Part shown: positions 1 through 4,447 of the stretch, piece by piece
Layout of the letters: each line of letters begins with the position of its first letter
How positions within the stretch are numbered: the first letter of the stretch is position 1
Assembly: GCA_934193545.1 (NCBI GenBank)
Contig: CAKPVL010000051.1
Span: forward strand, 1 to 5,980
Direction: 5' to 3'
Origin: an uncultured Granulicatella sp.
GTDB lineage: Bacteria > Bacillota > Bacilli > Lactobacillales > Aerococcaceae
DNA: 5,980 nucleotides
Notes under the pieces: generated by a model
What the model was told of the DNA's origin: nothing
Databases searched by the model: none
Seen by the model: only the letters and a program-made list of their open reading frames with translations
Position numbers and translations under genes: made by a program

Positions 1-101
1 TTATTCAAATTTTGGTGAGTTTATGTACCATTCCGCAAGAAGGAGAGGAGAAGTAATTGGGAGTGGTGCATCCTATGGAGTGGATTAGAAGGAAACAAAA
101 A
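1..101. other. Unassigned left edge, possible tail of a rightward gene
   Basis: No gene can be identified here. On the + strand one frame is open from the edge to a TAG at 86-88, giving 28 residues that end in GSGASYGVD. Another frame is open to a TAA at 54-56 and ends in TIPQEGEEK. Either could be the C-terminus of a gene entering from the left, because a hairpin terminator lies just downstream at 102-129. The first frame contains a run of AGA/AGG arginine codons, unlike the other genes here, which argues against it. I recognise neither tail. A purine-rich stretch near 38-51 resembles a ribosome binding site, but the only short frame after it reads through the terminator stem. Confidence 0.25.
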
Positions 102-129
102 AAAAAAGAAGGCGTGGGCCTTCTTTTTT
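102..129. terminator. Perfect 12-bp hairpin, probable bidirectional terminator
   Basis: Arms 102-113 and 118-129 are exactly complementary (GAAGGC core flanked by A and T runs) around a 4-base GTGG loop. On the minus strand the stem is followed by the complement of the 11-base A run at 97-107, a strong U tract, so it fits termination of the channel gene. That gene's TAA (128-130) lies partly inside the stem base. On the + strand the T run at 124-129 could also end whatever transcript enters from the left. Confidence 0.85.
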
Positions 130-997
130 AGTTGGTTGAATATGGGATGACTGGTGATGAGAGGTCGATGCCTTGTTTTAGCAGTGCTTCTTGATAAAGT
201 GTTAAATAGCGTTGGTAGGTTGCATGTTGCAAGCCGTTTTTTGTCATTAGAGCGATGGTGAATACAAATTGACCATTTGGTTTGGTTTGTGGTCCAACGA
301 TTTTTGGCGGAGCGGTTAGAGCTTCGTCTGTTCTAGTATATTGGTTATTAATTTCTTCAATGACTGAGTATACAGATTTTAAATCCACGTTGCTATTTAA
401 AGGTAATTCGATTAAAGCACGCATGTTTCCACGGGATTGGTTGCTGACAACAGTGATATTGCGGTTTGGAATGTAGTGAAGTGTTCCGTCATAACCGCGA
501 ACCTGTGTAGTACGGACGCCGACGCTTGCAATGGTTCCGGAAATGTTATTGATTAAAACGGCATCTCCAACTTCGAATTGGCGTTCAAGAAGGATAAAGA
601 GACCGTTTATGACATCTGATAGGAACCCTTGCGCACCAAGACCAAGGGCAACTCCAGCAATTCCAGCCCCTGCAAGTAAGCTAGAGATTGGAACACCGAT
701 AATCGAAAGAATCCAGTAAATTAAGATGAAATATAGGAAATAATCGAGCATATTTTCTAAGAGCTTCACGATCGTCTTTTGTCTGTTTTCGTTTTGACGA
801 ACGACTTTTACAGAGGAAAGAATGGTTTTCTTAAATAGATAATGTAAAAATTTCTTTCCAAAGTAGAAAACTAGGAATAGTAGGATTAATGATAATAATT
901 TCGTAAAAACATTTGATAAAATGGATTCCCAATCAAAGGAATTCCAGTAATTCGTAAAGAAATTTGTGATGGAATCTATCCATAAGACATTGTGCAT
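128..997 (-). CDS. Small-conductance mechanosensitive channel (MscS family)
   Basis: This is an integral membrane channel expected to open under membrane tension and release solutes during hypo-osmotic shock. From the ATG at 997 it is 289 residues, close to E. coli MscS (286). Hydrophobic segments lie at about residues 32-52 and 79-101. A pore-lining third helix follows at about 105-126, rich in small residues (AGAGIAGVALGLGAQGF) as expected for TM3. After it come the helix SDVINGLFILLE and the beta domain beginning FEVGD, with IPNRNI, then the alpha/beta C-terminal region. A GTG at 1006 extends the frame by three residues, but it sits inside the Shine-Dalgarno sequence AAAGGGTGA (1011-1003), so the ATG nine bases after AAAGG is preferred. 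The gene is transcribed alone, divergent from the DUF948 gene. It could be a YkuT-type paralogue rather than the main MscS; the family call is firm. Confidence 0.92.
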   Translation of the reverse strand: MHNVLWIDSITNFFTNYWNSFDWESILSNVFTKLLSLILLFLVFYFGKKFLHYLFKKTILSSVKVVRQNENRQKTIVKLLENMLDYFLYFILIYWILSIIGVPISSLLAGAGIAGVALGLGAQGFLSDVINGLFILLERQFEVGDAVLINNISGTIASVGVRTTQVRGYDGTLHYIPNRNITVVSNQSRGNMRALIELPLNSNVDLKSVYSVIEEINNQYTRTDEALTAPPKIVGPQTKPNGQFVFTIALMTKNGLQHATYQRYLTLYQEALLKQGIDLSSPVIPYSTN

Positions 998-1002
998 AAT
1001 TG

Positions 1003-1011
1003 TCACCCTTT
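1003..1011 (-). promoter_or_regulatory. Shine-Dalgarno that decides the channel gene start
   Basis: Read on the minus strand, the sequence is AAAGGGTGA, a good partial match to the anti-16S complement AAAGGAGGTGA. The GTG within it (1006-1004) is the longest possible start, but a start codon inside its own ribosome binding site is unlikely. AAAGG lies nine bases before the ATG at 997-995. Confidence 0.6.
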
Positions 1012-1026
1012 ATTAGTAATAAAATA

Positions 1027-1055
1027 AGTGTAACATATGTAAAAAATGATTGAAA
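1027..1055 (-). promoter_or_regulatory. Candidate promoter of the channel gene
   Basis: On the minus strand, TTTCAA (1055-1050) lies 17 bases before TACACT (1032-1027), and the -10 is preceded by TGT, making an extended -10. The predicted start of transcription is near 1020, leaving a leader of about 23 bases that contains the ribosome binding site. The -35 match is weak, so the call rests mainly on the extended -10 and its placement. Confidence 0.4.
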
Positions 1056-1102
1056 GCATAGGCAATTTAAGAAATAATATGATGGTATTTTTCATGAGAA
1101 AG

Positions 1103-1111
1103 TGTTATCAT
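1103..1111 (+). promoter_or_regulatory. Candidate extended -10 promoter of the DUF948/YtxH operon
   Basis: TGTTATCAT forms an extended -10 (TGn plus TATCAT). The hexamer 17 bases upstream (1083-1088) is a poor -35. Transcription would begin near 1118, about 27 bases before the ATG and ahead of the GGAGG at 1131-1135. An alternative is TTGAAA (1050-1055) with TAATAT (1075-1080), but the 19-base spacing is long. Confidence 0.4.
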
Positions 1112-1144
1112 TAACTCATACTTAAAGATTGGAGGAATGGCTCA

Positions 1145-1549
1145 ATGACAGGTGTTGAGATTGCTGCATTAATTGCTGCATGTGCTTTATTAGCATTAGT
1201 GGTTTTTGTAATTGTCAAAGTATCACCGATTTTATCAAGATTAAATAAAACCGTTGATAACGTGAATCATTCATTAGAAGTCATTACAAAAGATGTTGAT
1301 AGTCTTTCAATTGAAGTTGAAGGGTTATTAAATAAAGCAAATGTACTCGTAGATGACGTGAACGGCAAACTTAAAGAGACAAATCCGTTGTTTACAGCGG
1401 CTGGCGAATTAGGTGTGACGATTTCAGATGTGAACTCATCTTCACGTAATCTAGCAACAAAAGCAGTGAAGCTTTCAAAAACAAGCCGTGCAGTAGCGGC
1501 ATTTAATTTTGGAAGAACAATTCTTTCAAAGAAGAAAAAAGTAAAATAA
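1145..1549 (+). CDS. DUF948 family membrane-anchored protein (YtxG-like)
   Basis: The protein has 134 residues. One N-terminal hydrophobic helix (about residues 5-25) anchors it in the membrane. The rest is a soluble, mostly helical region with regularly spaced V, L and I (KTVDNVNHSLEVITKDVDSL and on), as in a coiled coil, and a basic tail ending KKKKVK. This architecture and the adjacent YtxH gene match the DUF948 family, named YtxG in Bacillus subtilis. The biochemical function of the family is not established; a link to stress response is known for the Bacillus operon and is only an inference here. The ATG follows GGAGG (1131-1135) by nine bases. It is the first gene of a two-gene operon, ending 18 bases before the next ATG. 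Confidence 0.85.
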   Translation: MTGVEIAALIAACALLALVVFVIVKVSPILSRLNKTVDNVNHSLEVITKDVDSLSIEVEGLLNKANVLVDDVNGKLKETNPLFTAAGELGVTISDVNSSSRNLATKAVKLSKTSRAVAAFNFGRTILSKKKKVK

Positions 1550-1567
1550 CGAAACGGAGTGTTGAAC

Positions 1568-2020
1568 ATGAGTAAATCAGGCGGATTTTTATTAGGAGCA
1601 TTTATCGGAGCATCTGCAGCAGCAGTAACAGCTTTATTATTTGCGCCAAAATCAGGTAAAGAATTACGTGAAGACTTAGCGAAAGAAGCAGATCGCTACA
1701 AAGAACAATTATCAGAATACGGTGAAATCGCACGTGCAAAAGGTGTTGAATTCGCTGAAGTAGCTAAAACTTCAACACAAGACATTCGTGTAAACTTACA
1801 AGAACAAGCTGGACACTTAAAAGAACAAGTTTCTAAACAAGCAGCTAACTTAAAAGACCAAGTTGCAGTTCAAACTGAAAACTTAAAAGGTCAATTTAAC
1901 GAAACAGTTGAAAAAGTTAAAGGAAACTTTTCTAAAGGAAAAGAAGAATCAGCAGAAGTGGTTGCTGAATTAGCTGAAAACGTAAAAGAAAAAGCTGAAG
2001 AAGTTAAAGAAGAAGCTTAA
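1568..2020 (+). CDS. YtxH domain protein with helical repeat tail
   Basis: The protein has 150 residues from the ATG at 1568. Its N-terminus is a glycine/alanine-rich hydrophobic helix (GGFLLGAFIGASAAAVTALL, residues 4-23) followed by FAPKSGKELRE, the signature of the YtxH family. The remainder is highly charged, rich in K, E, Q and A, without Cys or Trp. Residues 80-123 form four consecutive 11-residue units (QAGHLKEQVSK, QAANLKDQVAV, QTENLKGQFNE, TVEKVKGNFSK), a pattern that forms amphipathic helix in LEA-like and apolipoprotein-like proteins. Role unknown; probably a membrane-associated envelope or stress protein acting with the DUF948 partner. An upstream in-frame GTG at 1559 overlaps the GGAG ribosome binding site (1556-1559), so the ATG eight bases later is chosen. 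Confidence 0.85.
   Translation: MSKSGGFLLGAFIGASAAAVTALLFAPKSGKELREDLAKEADRYKEQLSEYGEIARAKGVEFAEVAKTSTQDIRVNLQEQAGHLKEQVSKQAANLKDQVAVQTENLKGQFNETVEKVKGNFSKGKEESAEVVAELAENVKEKAEEVKEEA
1805..1936 (+). repeat. Four 11-residue (33-bp) degenerate repeats in the YtxH gene
   Basis: Four in-frame 33-base units encode 11-residue segments with a shared xxxxLKxQVxx pattern: L or V at position 5, K at 6, Q or N at 8, V or F at 9. DNA identity is only moderate (the TTAAAAG-type core recurs), so conservation is at protein level and consistent with selection for an amphipathic helix rather than recent duplication. A weaker unit (STQDIRVNLQE) may precede them. Confidence 0.6.
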
Positions 2021-2038
2021 TCTGAATGTTAAACAATG

Positions 2039-2064
2039 AAAGCCTGGGGAATTCCCCAGGCTTT
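2039..2064. terminator. Palindromic terminator after the DUF948/YtxH operon
   Basis: A 26-base perfect palindrome centred between 2051 and 2052 (arm AAAGCCTGGGGAA counted from 2039) forms a GC-rich stem with an effective AATT loop. On the + strand TTTTTCTTTT follows, a strong U tract for the operon ending at 2020. On the minus strand only three U residues follow directly, so it may also stop pepQ transcripts (pepQ ends at 2075) but less efficiently. Confidence 0.85.
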
Positions 2065-2074
2065 TTCTTTTGGA

Positions 2075-3178
2075 TTAGAAGTCGTATTTAACGGCTGTGA
2101 AGAGTTTTGCACCGTCTTTTGTAACAGCTAGGCAGTCTTCGATACGTACGCCGTAGTCCCCTGAAATATACACCCCAGGTTCAACAGAGAAGCACATGCC
2201 TTCAACGAGTTCCATATCGTTTCCTTCCATAATTGAAGGGAACTCATGAACGCTTTGGCCGATCCCGTGACCAAGTCGGTGGATGAAGTATTCACCGTAT
2301 CCAGCTTCTGCGATAATATCGCGAGCAATTTTATCAATTTCGCTTGCTTTCATGCCAGGTTTTACTGCTTGGATAGCAGTATCATGGGCTTTTTGAACAA
2401 TGTCGTAGATTTCTTGATGGCGAGGGTCTTTCGCGCTGTCATTTCCGAAGAAGACCGTACGTGTGATGTCACTTGCGTAACCATCAACCATCGTTCCTAG
2501 GTCAAAGAGAACCCATTCATTTTCTTTCAGAGTACGTTCGCCAGGTTCACCGTGAGGATCTGCAGCGTGGTCGCCAAAGAGCACCATTGTGTCAAAACTC
2601 ATTTGCGAAACACCAAGTTTTTTCATTTCGAATTCGATAATGGCAACGACCTCGCGTTCACTGATGCCAACTTTCAAGGCTTTCTTTCCGATTTCAATCG
2701 CTTTATCGGCAAAGGTTCCTGAGTAGACAAGTTTATCAATAGCAGCAGCGTCTTTTACAAGACGAAGTTGTTGAACGACTGGCGTTAAGTCCACTGTAAA
2801 TCGAATGCCAGGGAAGTGCTTTTGTAGTTGTTCAGCAGCAAAGAGTGAGAAGTCCACTTTTTCCACGGCGAAATTCGTTTGTGTAGGGAAGTGCTCTTTA
2901 ATCGCATCTGATAAGAGTTTCCAGCCATCTTCATGGTCTTGATAACTCTTCACGATAAAGTCTGGTTCAGCCTTTTGAGCCACTTGGTGTTCCAATGCTG
3001 GGACGAAGAGTAGTGGAGTCACTCCTGGTGTATATACAAGCGCCACGATTCGTTCATGAGGCTCCGTTGAGAATTTTGTCAAAAGACGAATGGTCTCTGG
3101 GTTTTGGATAAAAACAATCGGATTTTGTTTTTCTTTCATTTCATTTTCCAATTGCAAAAAAGTAGGGTTTAGTTTCAT
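2075..3178 (-). CDS. pepQ: Xaa-Pro dipeptidase (prolidase), peptidase family M24
   Basis: This cytoplasmic metalloenzyme hydrolyses Xaa-Pro dipeptides, releasing proline in the last step of peptide use. It has 367 residues, normal for the family. Residues 1 to about 135 form the N-terminal creatinase-like domain; the rest is the pita-bread catalytic domain. All five expected metal ligands are visible: D226 (FDLG), D237 (ASDITRT), H304 (RLGHGIG), E333 (SVEPG) and E347 (VRIED). The conserved active-site histidine H209 (DPHGEPG) and H311 (VHEFP) are also present, so the enzyme should be active. The ATG follows AAGGAG (3192-3187) by eight bases. It is divergent from ccpA, an arrangement well known in lactic acid bacteria, which supports pepQ over other M24 peptidases. 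An aminopeptidase P assignment is less likely, given the length and context. Confidence 0.93.
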   Translation of the reverse strand: MKLNPTFLQLENEMKEKQNPIVFIQNPETIRLLTKFSTEPHERIVALVYTPGVTPLLFVPALEHQVAQKAEPDFIVKSYQDHEDGWKLLSDAIKEHFPTQTNFAVEKVDFSLFAAEQLQKHFPGIRFTVDLTPVVQQLRLVKDAAAIDKLVYSGTFADKAIEIGKKALKVGISEREVVAIIEFEMKKLGVSQMSFDTMVLFGDHAADPHGEPGERTLKENEWVLFDLGTMVDGYASDITRTVFFGNDSAKDPRHQEIYDIVQKAHDTAIQAVKPGMKASEIDKIARDIIAEAGYGEYFIHRLGHGIGQSVHEFPSIMEGNDMELVEGMCFSVEPGVYISGDYGVRIEDCLAVTKDGAKLFTAVKYDF

Positions 3179-3198
3179 AATTTCATCTCCTTGAATCT

Positions 3199-3207
3199 AT
3201 TGTAGCA
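3199..3207 (-). promoter_or_regulatory. Candidate extended -10 of pepQ
   Basis: Read on the minus strand, TGCTACAAT is a strong extended -10 (TGC plus TACAAT, 5 of 6 matches). There is no good -35 at 16-18 bases; TTTACA lies 20 bases upstream. Initiation would fall near 3192, at the first base of the AAGGAG ribosome binding site, giving a leader of only about 14 bases. This is either an unusually short leader or a sign that the true promoter lies further upstream. Confidence 0.45.
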
Positions 3208-3212
3208 TATTA

Positions 3213-3229
3213 TTACATCAATAATGTAA
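3213..3229. promoter_or_regulatory. 17-bp dyad upstream of pepQ, possible operator
   Basis: TTACAT (3213-3218) and ATGTAA (3224-3229) are exact inverted 6-base arms around a 5-base CAATA spacer. The dyad sits where the pepQ -35 should be, about 20-37 bases upstream of the predicted pepQ start. It has no CG centre and so is not a cre site. Position and symmetry suggest binding by a dimeric regulator, but the region is AT-rich and chance is possible. Confidence 0.35.
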
Positions 3230-3256
3230 ATAGTTTCAAAAATTATATGAAAATTG

Positions 3257-3273
3257 TTGTGAAACGCTTGCAA
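3257..3273. promoter_or_regulatory. Degenerate cre-like site (CcpA operator candidate)
   Basis: The sequence TTGTGAAACGCTTGCAA has the features of a catabolite responsive element: a central CG, TTG and CAA ends, and on the minus strand TGCAAGCG, which matches the left half TGNAANCG exactly. The other half is displaced by one base relative to the WTGNAANCGNWNNCW consensus. It overlaps the candidate ccpA -35 at 3268-3273, so binding would be expected to repress ccpA (autoregulation), and it could affect pepQ. cre sites between pepQ and ccpA are known in related bacteria; binding here is inferred. Confidence 0.45.
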
Positions 3274-3296
3274 AAGATTTATGAAAGTGCTACCCT
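3268..3296 (+). promoter_or_regulatory. Candidate ccpA promoter
   Basis: TTGCAA (3268-3273) is separated by exactly 17 bases from TACCCT (3291-3296), which is preceded by TGC to form an extended -10. Transcription would begin near 3303, leaving a leader of about 31 bases with AAGGAG at 3320-3325. TATGAT at 3296-3301 is a better -10 hexamer but lacks a -35 at the right distance. The -35 overlaps the cre-like element. Confidence 0.45.
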
Positions 3297-3333
3297 ATGA
3301 TTAGATGAAAAGATGCACAAAGGAGATTTGTAG

Positions 3334-4335
3334 ATGGAAAAGCAAACAATTACGATTTATGACGTTGCTCGTGAAGCAAATGTATCCATGGCTACAGTAT
3401 CACGTGTAGTAAACGGGAACCCAAACGTAAAACCAGCGACTCGTAAGAGAGTACTAGATGTTATCGATGAATTAGATTATCGTCCAAATGCCGTTGCTCG
3501 CGGACTTGCAAGTAAGAAAACTACGACTGTTGGAGTGATCATTCCAGATGTCACAAACCTTTACTTTGCGAGCTTAGCACGTGGGATTGATGACATTGCG
3601 ACAATGTATAAATACAACATTATTCTAGCGAACTCAGACCAAAATAATCATAAAGAAATTCAAGTGTTAAACACATTATTGTCAAAACAAGTAGATGGTA
3701 TTTTATATATGGGGAACCATCTAACACCTGAATTACGCACTGAAATCATTCGTTCTAAAACACCAATCGTTTTAGCAGGAACAATGGATGCGGAACATGA
3801 AATTGCGTCTGTAAATATCGACTTTAAAGAAGCAACTCAAGAAGCTGTGGAAACATTAATTGAAAACGGACATAAGAAAGTAGCATTCGTAACAGCTGCG
3901 TTGAAGAATGTCGCTTCTGTAGATTTCCGCTTAGAAGGATATAAAGCTGCTTTAGACAAAGCAGGTATTAAATTCGATCCTAAATTAGTATACGAAGTGC
4001 CATTGACATACCATGCTGGTGAATCAGTAGCAGAACGTATTCATAAAGCAGGCGTTACAGCTGCAATCGTAACAGATGACGAAACTTCTGTAGGTTTATT
4101 AAATGGATTAATCGACTTAGGAATTAAAGTTCCTGAGAAATTCGAAATCATCTCAAGCAATAACTCTAAATTAACGAAGATGACTCGTCCAATTCTTTCA
4201 ACAATTGCACCACCTTTATATGATATCGGTGCCGTAGCAATGCGTCTATTGACGAAGATTATGAACAAAGAAGAGATTGTCGAATCTGAAATTACATTAC
4301 CTTATAAAATTGAACTTCGACACACAACTAAATAA
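3334..4335 (+). CDS. ccpA: Catabolite control protein A (LacI/GalR family)
   Basis: This is the global carbon catabolite regulator of Gram-positive bacteria, which binds cre sites with HPr phosphorylated on Ser46 as co-effector. It has 333 residues, normal for CcpA. The N-terminal LacI helix-turn-helix covers about residues 6-25 (ITIYDVAREANVSMATVSRV). The hinge helix is at about 48-60 (DYRPNAVARGLASK). The two-lobed periplasmic-binding-like core runs from about 64 to the end. The segment YDIGAVAMRLLTK (296-308) is characteristic of CcpA and distinguishes it from sugar-specific LacI relatives. The ATG follows AAGGAG by eight bases. It is monocistronic, divergent from pepQ, with a cre-like site over its -35 that would allow autoregulation, and a hairpin terminator starts nine bases after the stop. 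Confidence 0.96.
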   Translation: MEKQTITIYDVAREANVSMATVSRVVNGNPNVKPATRKRVLDVIDELDYRPNAVARGLASKKTTTVGVIIPDVTNLYFASLARGIDDIATMYKYNIILANSDQNNHKEIQVLNTLLSKQVDGILYMGNHLTPELRTEIIRSKTPIVLAGTMDAEHEIASVNIDFKEATQEAVETLIENGHKKVAFVTAALKNVASVDFRLEGYKAALDKAGIKFDPKLVYEVPLTYHAGESVAERIHKAGVTAAIVTDDETSVGLLNGLIDLGIKVPEKFEIISSNNSKLTKMTRPILSTIAPPLYDIGAVAMRLLTKIMNKEEIVESEITLPYKIELRHTTK

Positions 4336-4343
4336 AGTTAAGC

Positions 4344-4375
4344 AAACAGCCTATCGAAATTTCGATAGGCTGTTT
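4344..4375 (+). terminator. ccpA terminator, 32-base perfect palindrome
   Basis: Arms 4344-4359 and 4360-4375 are exactly complementary over 16 bases (AAACAGCCTATCGAAA and its reverse complement), starting nine bases after the ccpA stop codon. TTTTACTTTCTT follows on the + strand as the U-rich tail. On the minus strand the tail is only three U residues, so its main role is ccpA termination, with possible backup for the convergent gene. Confidence 0.88.
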
Positions 4376-4407
4376 TACTTTCTTCCTATATTATATAGAA
4401 GCAATCA

Positions 4408-4435
4408 AAAAGGCTGGACAGATGTCCAGCCTTTT
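4408..4435. terminator. Terminator of the penicillin-binding protein gene
   Basis: Arms AAAAGGCTGGACA (4408-4420) and its complement (4423-4435) make a 13-bp stem with a 2-base centre, in practice a small loop. It begins 12 bases after the stop codon of the convergent gene. On the minus strand five U residues (complement of 4407-4411) follow the GC part. On the + strand TTTTGTTTGTTT follows, so it is probably bidirectional and a second barrier for ccpA transcripts. Confidence 0.85.
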
Positions 4436-4447
4436 GTTTGTTTACGG

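Noticed and set aside
57..131. Short frame (TTG at 57 or ATG at 75 to TAG at 129-131) after an AGGAGAGG-like stretch
   Set aside because: It reads through the whole terminator hairpin and A run, giving a lysine stretch typical of non-coding sequence; no recognisable peptide.
282..719. Two + strand open frames (282-476 and 531-719) opposite the channel gene
   Set aside because: They lie fully antisense to a well supported MscS gene, have no convincing ribosome binding site and encode no recognisable protein.
1267..1569. Minus-strand open frame over the DUF948 gene
   Set aside because: It is antisense to a gene with good start, ribosome binding site and family match; its FFFF-type composition reflects the Lys-rich tail on the other strand.
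2049..2054. GAATTC palindrome
   Set aside because: It is only the centre of the terminator stem after the YtxH gene, not a separate element.
2128..2500. Open frames on both strands inside pepQ (2128-2337 minus, 2246-2500 plus)
   Set aside because: Shadows of the prolidase gene, whose metal-binding motifs are all intact in its own frame.
4041..4268. Minus-strand open frame inside ccpA
   Set aside because: Antisense shadow of the CcpA C-terminal domain; no start signals.
4387..4397. TATATTATATA palindrome between the two terminators
   Set aside because: Simple AT-rich spacer; symmetry of this kind is common by chance and no other signal supports a site.
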